Below are positions 1 through 7,924 of a stretch of 49,076 bases of DNA, piece after piece. The translations under genes and the position numbers were made by a program. Origin of the DNA: an uncultured Bacteroidota bacterium (GTDB lineage Bacteria > Bacteroidota > Bacteroidia > Bacteroidales > GWA2-32-17). The notes beneath the pieces are model-generated. The model saw only the letters and a program-made list of their open reading frames with translations, ran no database searches and was not told where the DNA came from. The stretch covers positions 1-49,076 of the forward strand of contig CAILUD010000218.1 of NCBI GenBank assembly GCA_903837285.1. The letters are read 5' to 3'. Positions within the stretch are counted from its first letter, which is position 1. Every line of letters starts with the position of its first letter.

Positions 1-80
1 ATTCACATTCAAATTATTTGAAAAAGTTCACAAAATTATCATTTTCCCTTATTAAAACCAATTTTATATGACCTCTTTTT

Positions 81-118
81 ATAATTATTTATAAAAAAAT
101 ATTTTTTATAAGAATTAT
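81..118. repeat. AT-only inverted repeat (possible hairpin)
   Basis: A 10-bp perfect inner stem (89-98 with 102-111, 3-nt loop) is enclosed by a second 6-bp arm pair (81-86 with 113-118). All pairs are A-T. It lies in the gene-less first 171 bases, upstream of the permease promoter. It could be the terminator of a gene outside the window or simply AT-rich filler. Confidence 0.35.
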
Positions 119-142
119 CATAAATTACCAGTAATCATTCTG

Positions 143-150
143 TATTTTTG
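143..150 (+). promoter_or_regulatory. Bacteroidota-type -7 element for the permease/DUF4139 pair
   Basis: TATTTTTG is an exact match to the Bacteroidota -7 consensus TAnnTTTG and sits 21 bases before the permease ATG, which predicts a short untranslated leader. I found no convincing -33 TTTG. Confidence 0.5.
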
Positions 151-171
151 TTTTTAAGAAATTAAAATTTA

Positions 172-1419
172 ATGCTTGTATTCCGTTTATTAAAAGAAAG
201 TTTTTTATCTGCAATTAGTTCGCTAGTTGTAAATAAGATGCGAACATTTTTATCGCTTTTAGGTATTACAATTGGTATTTTTGCAATTATTTCGGTATTT
301 ACTGTTATAGATAGCATGAAAAAGAGCATAACAGATAGTATTGCATCTTTAGGAAATAATGTTGTTTATGTTGATAAATGGCCCTGGGAATTTTCTAACG
401 ATTATCCTTGGTGGAAATATTTGAATCGACCCGTTCCTTCTGCAAAAGAGTGCGAAGAATTACAGCAACGATCGAAGAAAGCAGAGGCAATTGCATTTGT
501 TGCAACATCAAATAAAACTTTAGAGTATAGAAGTAATTCTGCTGAGAATGTTTCAATAGTTTCTGCAACTGAAGATTATGATAAAATCAGATCGTTTGAA
601 ATAGAAAAAGGAAGATATTTTTCATATTTCGAATCAAATAATGGTTCGGCAAAAGCAATAATTGGAAGTACTGTTGCTAATCTTTTATTTAAAGAAATTA
701 ATCCAATAGGAAAAGAAATAAAATTATTAGGTAGAAAAATTACAGTTCTTGGAATTTTTAAGAAAGAGGGAAATGGTATTTTTGGTAATAGTATCGATAA
801 TTCTATTATTATTCCTTTAAATTATGGTCGAAATATTTTTGATATGCGTGATGAGGGGCTTAATCCAATTATAATGGTGAAAGCTGCAAATAATATTGAA
901 ATTGATGAATTAAAAGATGAATTGCGTGGAATTATGAGGTCTGTTAGAAGATTAAGGCCAGTTGAAGAAGATGATTTTGCATTAAATCAGGCAAGTCTTA
1001 TAACCCAAGGTTTTGAATCCGTTTTTCAGATTGTAGATTTAGCTGGTTTGTTAATTGGTGGCCTGGCAATTTTAGTAGGTGGCTTTGGAATTGCAAATAT
1101 TATGTTTGTTTCGGTAAAAGAACGTACCAAATTAATTGGTATAGAAAAGGCTTTGGGCGCTAAAAATTATTTTATTCTTGTTCAGTTTTTAACCGAATCG
1201 GTGATGTTGTCGTTGATGGGTGGCTTAATTGGATTGCTGCTCGTTTATATTGGAACTATTTTGGGATCGAGAGCTGTTGATATGGATTTTGCAATGAGCT
1301 TTGGAAATGTTTTTTCCGGAGTTCTTATTTCTGTTGTTATAGGGATTGTTTCTGGACTGGCACCAGCAATTTCTGCTTCAAAATTAAATCCGGTAGATGC
1401 AATAAATTCAAATTTTTAA
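172..1419 (+). CDS. ABC transporter permease, MacB/FtsX family
   Basis: A 415-residue inner-membrane permease. One N-terminal membrane helix at about 20-45 follows the conserved start (KMRTFLSLLGITIG). A large extracytoplasmic MacB_PCD-like domain spans about 48-260, and three C-terminal helices (about 283-310, 330-362, 375-405) form the FtsX domain, including the GAKNYFILVQFL coupling segment. The family exports macrolides, lipoproteins or peptides together with a MacB/LolD-type ATPase and a membrane-fusion protein. Neither partner is in the window, so they are probably upstream. The DUF4139 gene follows after 16 bases and is probably co-transcribed. The family is certain; the substrate is unknown. 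Confidence 0.88.
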   Translation: MLVFRLLKESFLSAISSLVVNKMRTFLSLLGITIGIFAIISVFTVIDSMKKSITDSIASLGNNVVYVDKWPWEFSNDYPWWKYLNRPVPSAKECEELQQRSKKAEAIAFVATSNKTLEYRSNSAENVSIVSATEDYDKIRSFEIEKGRYFSYFESNNGSAKAIIGSTVANLLFKEINPIGKEIKLLGRKITVLGIFKKEGNGIFGNSIDNSIIIPLNYGRNIFDMRDEGLNPIIMVKAANNIEIDELKDELRGIMRSVRRLRPVEEDDFALNQASLITQGFESVFQIVDLAGLLIGGLAILVGGFGIANIMFVSVKERTKLIGIEKALGAKNYFILVQFLTESVMLSLMGGLIGLLLVYIGTILGSRAVDMDFAMSFGNVFSGVLISVVIGIVSGLAPAISASKLNPVDAINSNF

Positions 1420-1435
1420 CATAAACTCCTAACAA

Positions 1436-3052
1436 ATGAAAAAAGTAATATTATTAAGTGTTGCAATCTTAATGTTTGCCAACATGTTTGCTCTTGATGA
1501 TCCTAAGACAATGAAAACCAATATTAAAGACATTACTGTTTTTTTAAGTGGTGCACAAATTTCAAGAACGGGGTCTGCATCACTACCAGCGGGTAATAGT
1601 TTTGTTATAATTCGTGATTTACCACAGGATTTAAAATCACAAAGTATTCAGGTAAATGGTAAAGGCGATTTTACAATTTTGTCTGTTGTTCATCAGATTA
1701 ATTATTTAAAAGAACAGGAGAAAACAAAAGAAATAATAGCTTTGGAGGATAGTCTTGAAAGTATTAAAGATAAAATTAATTACGAAAACGGAATGTTATA
1801 CGTTTATAACAATGAAGAAGGAATGATACTTACAAATAAATCTATTGCAGGGCAAAATACGGGTGTAAGTATAGCTGCATTAAAGGAAGCCAGCGATTTT
1901 TACAGAACCCGTTTAGCTGATATTAAAGTTAAACAACTTGCAATAACAAAAAAAATATCTAAATATAATGAGAGAATTAACATAATTTCAAATCAACTTG
2001 TAAATTTGAACGCTCGTAAAAATATTCCTACTTCAGAAGTCTTAGTTATGGTTACGGCAGATCAGGCTGTAAATGCAAACTTTACTATTAGCTATATTGT
2101 TAGCACTGCAGGTTGGAGTCCATCATATGATTTACGTGCAAAAGATATAAATAACCCAATTGAAATTGCTTATAAAGCCAATGTTTATCAAACAACTGGT
2201 GAAGATTGGGAAAATGTAATACTTAAATTGTCAACAGCAAATCCATCGCAAAGCGGCACAAAACCAAATTTGAATCCTTGGTATTTAGGGTATTATGAGC
2301 CATATAATTATTCGTATACAATGGAAAAAGAAGAAAATGCAAAAGGTAAGGCAATGAGATCAGAGGCTCCTGCTATGGAAGCGGCTCAAGATAAAATTGT
2401 AGATGCAAAATCAGCTAGTTCATATACTACCGTAACAGAAAGTACAACAAATATTGAATTTGAGATTTCTAAACCCTATGATATTCCTGCAAACGGAAAA
2501 TCCTATACTGTTGAAATGACTAAAACTACATTACCTGCAACTTACGAATATTATGCTGCACCAAAAATTGATAAAGATGCCTTTTTGTTAGCAAAAGTAA
2601 CAGGGTGGGAGAGTCTGAATATGCTTCCGGGAAATATTTTCCTTTATTTTGAAGGAACTTATATCGGACAATCATATTTTGATGCCCGCAGTTTAAATGA
2701 TACTCTTGATTTATCACTTGGCAGAGATAAAAACATTGTAATTAAACGCGAAAAGATGAAAGATTTTGCAAGTCGCAAACTTGTTGGCACAAACCAAAAA
2801 GATACAAGAGGATTCGAAATTTCTGTGCGTAATAAAAAGAGCCAACCCATAACAATAGTTATAGAAGACCAGTTGCCAATTTCAACAAACAAAGAAATTG
2901 AGATAGAAAGAATAGATATTTCTAATGCAAAAGTTAACGAATCATCTTCGCTTCTAAGCTGGAAATTAGATTTAAAACCTGCCGAAACAAAGAAGTTTAA
3001 ACTTGTTTATGCAGTTAAATATCCTAAAGATAAAACTGTGGTGTTAGAGTAA
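1436..3052 (+). CDS. DUF4139 (MuiA-like) secreted protein
   Basis: A 538-residue protein with an Sec signal peptide (1-19). The N-terminal beta domain (about 28-90) resembles DUF4140, followed by a charged coiled-coil stretch (about 90-200) and a C-terminal DUF4139 beta domain (about 210-538) with the family landmarks AGWSPSYDLRA and TGEDWENVILKLSTANP. Members are called mucoidy inhibitor A homologues; their biochemical role is not established. The coiled coil suggests an elongated or oligomeric periplasmic or surface protein. It follows the ABC permease closely and may be functionally linked to it. Confidence 0.85.
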   Translation: MKKVILLSVAILMFANMFALDDPKTMKTNIKDITVFLSGAQISRTGSASLPAGNSFVIIRDLPQDLKSQSIQVNGKGDFTILSVVHQINYLKEQEKTKEIIALEDSLESIKDKINYENGMLYVYNNEEGMILTNKSIAGQNTGVSIAALKEASDFYRTRLADIKVKQLAITKKISKYNERINIISNQLVNLNARKNIPTSEVLVMVTADQAVNANFTISYIVSTAGWSPSYDLRAKDINNPIEIAYKANVYQTTGEDWENVILKLSTANPSQSGTKPNLNPWYLGYYEPYNYSYTMEKEENAKGKAMRSEAPAMEAAQDKIVDAKSASSYTTVTESTTNIEFEISKPYDIPANGKSYTVEMTKTTLPATYEYYAAPKIDKDAFLLAKVTGWESLNMLPGNIFLYFEGTYIGQSYFDARSLNDTLDLSLGRDKNIVIKREKMKDFASRKLVGTNQKDTRGFEISVRNKKSQPITIVIEDQLPISTNKEIEIERIDISNAKVNESSSLLSWKLDLKPAETKKFKLVYAVKYPKDKTVVLE

Positions 3053-3127
3053 AAATTTTATGATATAATCAGACATATTTGGCTCTATTAGCAGAATATG
3101 CCTGGCTATATAAGATAAATAAGATAG

Positions 3128-3137
3128 TTATATGCCA
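3128..3137 (+). repeat. Left half-site of an inverted pair around the DUF2834 gene
   Basis: GTTATATGCC here matches the reverse complement of GGCATAAAAC at 3615-3624 at 9 of 10 positions. The pair brackets the DUF2834 gene and may mark cassette boundaries (inference). Confidence 0.35.
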
Positions 3138-3259
3138 TGATTAATACCGACAATTAACGAACAGAGAAATCAGTAACATTGTTTCAATCGTTGAGCAATA
3201 AAATAGAAACGAAAACGGGCTTGACTGCTAAATTGAAAACAATTAAAGCGAAATTTATA

Positions 3260-3607
3260 ATGAAATCAATAATAGAAAACAAACATTATTTCTACCTTAT
3301 ATTGACAATACTTGGTGGTGGGCTAACTTTTTATTTTGCCGTGCTTGGTATTATTGAACATAAAGGCGAATTTGATAGTATAGAGTTTATCACTAGTACT
3401 TGGACAGACAGTTATTATGCAAAAAGTTTAACATTTGACTTTTGGACAGGAGCAATTGCAGGAACCTTTTTCATACTAGTGGAAGGACTTCGGCTAAAAA
3501 TGAAAAGAATTTGGTTGTATCTTTTCTTGACTCTCTGTGTTGCCTTTGCATTCGGTTTTCCGTTATTCTTGTTCATACGAGAACTCCATTTAAGAAAACA
3601 GAAATAG
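3260..3607 (+). CDS. DUF2834 family small membrane protein
   Basis: About 115 residues from the ATG at 3260. An in-frame ATG at 3179 would add 27 polar residues, but members of this family start just before the first membrane helix, so I prefer 3260. Three hydrophobic helices (about 9-29, 57-76, 85-105) carry the family landmarks SxFxxFxxG-like FWTGAIAGTFFILVEG and LKMKRIWLYLFLT, ending with a basic tail. Function is unknown for the family, which is often scattered as single genes. Its flanks (3053-3178 and 3608-3707) are non-coding and carry inverted half-sites, and the gene has no operon partner, which fits acquisition as a single-gene cassette. Confidence 0.68.
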   Translation: MKSIIENKHYFYLILTILGGGLTFYFAVLGIIEHKGEFDSIEFITSTWTDSYYAKSLTFDFWTGAIAGTFFILVEGLRLKMKRIWLYLFLTLCVAFAFGFPLFLFIRELHLRKQK

Positions 3608-3614
3608 AAAATAC

Positions 3615-3624
3615 GGCATAAAAC
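3615..3624 (+). repeat. Right half-site of the inverted pair around the DUF2834 gene
   Basis: GGCATAAAAC, the inverted partner of 3128-3137 (one mismatch), lies 7 bases after the DUF2834 stop codon. Confidence 0.35.
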
Positions 3625-3638
3625 ACTACCTACCAATT

Positions 3639-3664
3639 TAGCATAAATGTCCTCGCTTGTGCTA
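3639..3664. repeat. Imperfect hairpin after the DUF2834 gene
   Basis: TAGCATAA (3639-3646) and TTGTGCTA (3657-3664) pair at 7 of 8 positions around a 10-nt loop. There is no T-run after it on either strand, so it is not a classical terminator. It is part of the cassette-like 3' flank. Confidence 0.4.
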
Positions 3665-3707
3665 TTACCACTAATACTACCAATTATAAACATAACAAAA
3701 TGTAATA

Positions 3708-4139
3708 ATGAGCAGAAAACAAATAATCAAAGAAAAACTAAAAAATGGTTTTAATTGTGCACAAATAGTAGCTGTTGAATTTTCTGATAAAGTAAATGTA
3801 AACGAAAAAACTATTTTGGCTGCAACAGCTGGTTTTGGTGGTGGTATAAGTAGGCAAGCAATGACTTGTGGTGCATTAACCGGAGGAGCAGTTGTATTAG
3901 GTTTAGCAAAAGGTAATACAGAAGCTATGGATACAGCTTCAAAAGATTTAACTTATGATTCGGTTCGCGATTTGTTTGCGCAATTTGTTAAATTACATGG
4001 TTCAACTTCCTGTAAAGAATTACTCGATTGCGATATCAGTACACCAGAAGGTCTGGTTATACATAAAACTGGTTGTAATACCGAAAAGTGTGTGAGATAT
4101 ATAGAAACCTCGATAGAAATTTTAGAGAAAACACTTTAA
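3708..4139 (+). CDS. C_GCAxxG_C_C family redox protein
   Basis: A 143-residue cytoplasmic protein with the spaced cysteines that define the family: NCAQ near residue 17, TCGALTGG near 55-62, SCKELLDCD near 104-111, and GCNTEKC near 124-130. Members are predicted redox-active or metal-binding proteins, often seen near electron-transfer genes; no reaction is firmly assigned. It has no obvious operon partner here: a DUF2834 cassette lies before it and a separately transcribed T9SS protein after it. The family assignment is secure and the function open. Confidence 0.86.
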   Translation: MSRKQIIKEKLKNGFNCAQIVAVEFSDKVNVNEKTILAATAGFGGGISRQAMTCGALTGGAVVLGLAKGNTEAMDTASKDLTYDSVRDLFAQFVKLHGSTSCKELLDCDISTPEGLVIHKTGCNTEKCVRYIETSIEILEKTL

Positions 4140-4269
4140 AATCAAGTTTTTAAAAAATAATTTTAACTTTTGTCTTAAAGCTAAAATTAGAAAGGTTTAT
4201 TAACTTATAGGCAACCATTAATAATATTTTTCGTCAATTAGAAAATATAAAATTTACCAAACTAAAGTT

Positions 4270-7017
4270 ATGAGAAAAATAATTTTAACCCTTAGTGCAG
4301 TTTTATTTATAGGTATATTTTCATACTCGCAAAATTTTATAAGTGCTTATACTAATAAAACACCTGGTTGCTCAATGGGTGCACAAAATAGAATTGTTAC
4401 AGATAATATGAATAATGTTATCAATTCTGCTAGTTATAACGGTACGGTTACAACTAATAATTATTCTTTTACATCTAATGGAGGTCTAAGTACTTTGATT
4501 GTAAAAAAAGATGATAATGATTCAGTAATATGGGCTAGAAATCTGACATGTGGTAAAGTTGTTGTGGTTGGTGGATTATATACCGATCTGCAATCTAATA
4601 TTTATGTTACTGGTTTTTTTGGAGATTCAACTGGCTCGTCGACTTTAAATTGTTTTCCATTTCCACTTACTAATACTGTTGGAGTTAGTTCATTTGTTAT
4701 TAAATATGCGCCAGATGGAACAGTGTTATGGAGTAATTCAATAAAAGTTGCAACGAATACAGGTTCTATAAATTCCGATTTATTTAGAATTACTGGTAAT
4801 GGCACAAATAGAATTGCAATAAGTTCTGATTTTAAATATGTTTCATCTCAAATAGTTGGAACTTCTACTATTTCTCCATCAACTGGGAATTTATTTTATG
4901 CTGTTATCGACAATAACGGAAATTGGTTACATGCTTCAGTAATAGGTGGGGCAACTAATATTCATATAAGTATGAGTATAGCTATGGCGGCAAATGATGA
5001 TGTATATATGGCAGGTGTTTTTAAAGGGAATTTAAATTTTGGTGGAGCTGGAACGATTTCAACTCTAACTTCTTCGCCACAGGATTTTATTTGTAAAGCC
5101 GATCAATCAGGTAATTTTGTTTGGGCAAAAAAGTTAGAGAGTTCATCATGGTGGAGAACTGAAGTTTTAGCATTAAATAACGATGTTCTTCTGATTGGAT
5201 GTTTTGGTGGTACAAATACGCTTGGAACAACTACCCTTACTTCGTCAAGCTATTCAACTTATATTACAAAAATTAGTAATGCCGGAAATTTTATCTGGGC
5301 AAAAAAATATGGCACAAATGAAACTCATTTTTATTCTGCAACAAAGAACAATAATCGTATTTTTCTTAGCGGATATACAAGTCCTTATGTGTTAAGCAAT
5401 CAATTCGACACATTGCATTTAACTTATCTTACTTCTTTACCACTTGCAAATACATTAAGTTGTATCTGTTATATGCTTGAAACAGATTTAAATGGCAATG
5501 CGTTACAAGGAGCATTTTATAGCTTTAATTTCCCGACTTTAAATACATCTGATATGGCCTGTACTAATTCAAAAGTGTATCTTACAGGAAATATTGGTAG
5601 TCATGCTACATTTGGAGGTCACTCGTTGGTAAGTATTGTTACAAATGCTTCTAATTATGTTGCCCAGTATACAGATAGTGCAAATATTATTTCTGGTGTT
5701 ACATATTATGATTTTAATTCAAATAATTTATTTGATTCCGGAGATATAAATTGTAATACAAAACTTTCTTTAACTAAAGGGAGTGAAGTAATAACAACTT
5801 TTTCTAATGGTCCTTATAAGGTAGGAGTTAATAAAGGTAACTATGTTTCTACTATCACAGATTCTCCATTATATTATAATTATTCCCCAATATCATATGT
5901 ATCTCCTTTTTTAAGTTTATCAAATCAGATTGATTCTTTAAATGATTTTGCTTTTCAGCCTATTGCTGGACAAAATGATCTTGTAATTGATTTAGTGCTG
6001 GGACAACTAAGGCCTGGTTTCATAGGTGTGGCTTATGTTACACTTAAAAATGTAGGAACAACAACTAAATCAGGTACGATGGACGTATTATTAAATCATT
6101 CAGATATTACAATTTCTTCTTGTTTTCCAGTTGCTTTGAATATTGTTACAAATAGTGCTTCTTTGTCGTATAGCCTTAGTCCAACTGATCAAATAATATA
6201 TTTAATTAATTACTATGTTGCAGTTACTGCTCCTTTGTCTAGTACTGTAATAGCTAGTGCGACTGCTTCTGATATTACTGATATTACTCCAATAAATAAT
6301 GTTGATATAATTAGTGCTTCAATTACTGGCTCTTATGATCCAAATTCAAAAGAAGTTAATCCAAGAGGAGATATAACACCTGCATTTATTTATAGTGGCG
6401 AATCATTAGAATATATTATTAATTTTCAGAATACAGGTAATGATACTGCTTTTACTGTAGTTTTAAGGGATACAATTAGCAATAAACTAAATTTAAATAG
6501 TTTTGAGCTAGTTACGTCAAGCCATCCGGTTATAGTAAATATTTATGATAATGAAATTTGGTTCAGATTCTATCATATTAATTTGGTTGATAGCAATACA
6601 AATGAGCAAATGAGTCATGGTTTTGTGAAATATAACATTACACCTATTAATTCATGTGTAATAGGAGATATTATTACTAATAAAGCATATATTTATTTTG
6701 ATTATAATACTCCAATTAAAACAAATACCACAATAACTCAAATAATAAATATATTTAATTTGAATGAAGAAAATTTAAACATTATTTCTAGTGTTTACCC
6801 TAATCCGGTTTATGGAAATTATGCTAACATTAAATCGAATAATCCAATTAATTCAATTTTAATATATGATGCATGTGGTAAAAAGGTAAAATCAGTTTCT
6901 GTAGATAATACTCTAGAATATGCTATCTTAATTGATGATTTAACAGAAGGGATATATTTTGTAACTGTTATTACTAATAAAGGTAGTAGTATGAATAAGC
7001 TTATTAAATTTAAATAA
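4270..7017 (+). CDS. Large secreted protein with T9SS type A sorting domain
   Basis: A 915-residue protein with an Sec signal peptide (1-21, cleavage near YSQ/N). The region of about 30-480 contains repeated SBBP-like blades (ITGNGTNR, GNFVWAKK, GNFIWAKKYG), suggesting a beta-propeller. A B-repeat-like segment (YYDFNSNNLFDSGD, about 478-560) and an adhesion-like beta domain with SYDPNSKEVNP and AYIYFDYNTPIKTNT (about 690-830; the DUF11/DUF7619-type domain common in Bacteroidota) follow. The last 70 residues form the T9SS type A sorting domain (VYPNPV, then EGIYFVTV and KLIKFK). It is expected to be exported across the outer membrane and anchored or released. Its stop overlaps the convergent EamA gene by 8 bases. 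Confidence 0.9.
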   Translation: MRKIILTLSAVLFIGIFSYSQNFISAYTNKTPGCSMGAQNRIVTDNMNNVINSASYNGTVTTNNYSFTSNGGLSTLIVKKDDNDSVIWARNLTCGKVVVVGGLYTDLQSNIYVTGFFGDSTGSSTLNCFPFPLTNTVGVSSFVIKYAPDGTVLWSNSIKVATNTGSINSDLFRITGNGTNRIAISSDFKYVSSQIVGTSTISPSTGNLFYAVIDNNGNWLHASVIGGATNIHISMSIAMAANDDVYMAGVFKGNLNFGGAGTISTLTSSPQDFICKADQSGNFVWAKKLESSSWWRTEVLALNNDVLLIGCFGGTNTLGTTTLTSSSYSTYITKISNAGNFIWAKKYGTNETHFYSATKNNNRIFLSGYTSPYVLSNQFDTLHLTYLTSLPLANTLSCICYMLETDLNGNALQGAFYSFNFPTLNTSDMACTNSKVYLTGNIGSHATFGGHSLVSIVTNASNYVAQYTDSANIISGVTYYDFNSNNLFDSGDINCNTKLSLTKGSEVITTFSNGPYKVGVNKGNYVSTITDSPLYYNYSPISYVSPFLSLSNQIDSLNDFAFQPIAGQNDLVIDLVLGQLRPGFIGVAYVTLKNVGTTTKSGTMDVLLNHSDITISSCFPVALNIVTNSASLSYSLSPTDQIIYLINYYVAVTAPLSSTVIASATASDITDITPINNVDIISASITGSYDPNSKEVNPRGDITPAFIYSGESLEYIINFQNTGNDTAFTVVLRDTISNKLNLNSFELVTSSHPVIVNIYDNEIWFRFYHINLVDSNTNEQMSHGFVKYNITPINSCVIGDIITNKAYIYFDYNTPIKTNTTITQIINIFNLNEENLNIISSVYPNPVYGNYANIKSNNPINSILIYDACGKKVKSVSVDNTLEYAILIDDLTEGIYFVTVITNKGSSMNKLIKFK

Positions 7018-7921
7018 GTTTATTTGTTTTTTCTCTATGTTTAATATTTACAATCCAAACCCCTGCAAAAATTAATAAAGCAGAGAAGTAATCTATAATT
7101 CCTGGTTTTTCACCAAAAATTATCATAGTTGTTATACTAGAAAAAAGTGGTTGTAAATAAATAAAAAAGCTTACAACTGTAGGACTTAAAACTCTTAATG
7201 AATAGTTGTAAAATAAATACCCAAGGAAAGTAGCTCCTACAATTATATATGCCAATCCCAGCCATATTTTTAATGGTATATCATGAAAATTAGAATTTAT
7301 AACCGGTTCAATTGTGAATGGAAGGGTAATAAAGAAACCAAAAATAAATGTCCATAACATAATAGTCATTGGATGGTATTTTTTCATTAATGGCTTTATT
7401 ATTACAAGGTATATAGCAAATGAGGTTGCATTTATTAATATAAGAATATTTCCTGTAAATGTTTTCGAATTGAATGATAGTTCACCTTTGCCAGTAATAA
7501 GTAGTACAGCTCCTGCAATTCCAATTGCTATACCCATTATTTTTAATAATGTTATTTTTTCTTTTAATATAACAAAGGCAAAAATAAGCACAAGAACTGG
7601 ATTCACGGTCATTATAATTGCAGCATCAATAGGGGTAGTAAGGTTAAGTCCTTCAAAAAACATTATCTGATTAATAGCAATTCCAAAAACTGAAGAAAGT
7701 ATTAATCTTGGAAAATCTTTTTTTTCTACTTTTTCTTTAATAAATAGAAAAAAGAATAATAGTGTTAAAGCTATTGTTCCAGTAATTCTAAAAAAGATTA
7801 TTGCTTTGGGTGAAAAATAATCTGGCATTACACCTTTTGCTATAACATAATTCAAACCATAAATAACATTTGCGGCAATAATAGAAATAATTGCAAAAGT
7901 TTTACCAGAGAAATTAATCAT
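7010..7921 (-). CDS. EamA (DMT superfamily) transporter
   Basis: A 303-residue inner-membrane protein with about ten hydrophobic helices forming two EamA repeats (about 10-145 and 160-295). Conserved features include NVIYGLNYVIAKG at the start, ALTLLFFFLF, and the second-repeat start FTGNILILINATSFAIY. DMT proteins move small metabolites or amino acids; the substrate cannot be read from sequence. Its start lies 3 bases after the stop of the TPR-SpoIIE gene, so the two are probably co-transcribed. Its 3' end overlaps the T9SS gene tail-to-tail. Confidence 0.9.
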   Translation of the reverse strand: MINFSGKTFAIISIIAANVIYGLNYVIAKGVMPDYFSPKAIIFFRITGTIALTLLFFFLFIKEKVEKKDFPRLILSSVFGIAINQIMFFEGLNLTTPIDAAIIMTVNPVLVLIFAFVILKEKITLLKIMGIAIGIAGAVLLITGKGELSFNSKTFTGNILILINATSFAIYLVIIKPLMKKYHPMTIMLWTFIFGFFITLPFTIEPVINSNFHDIPLKIWLGLAYIIVGATFLGYLFYNYSLRVLSPTVVSFFIYLQPLFSSITTMIIFGEKPGIIDYFSALLIFAGVWIVNIKHREKTNKLI

Positions 7922-7924
7922 TAA

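Noticed and set aside
7010..7017. Overlap of convergent genes as a possible annotation error
   Set aside because: Both proteins have complete, family-typical C-termini, so a short tail-to-tail overlap is real; the same holds at 39897-39900.
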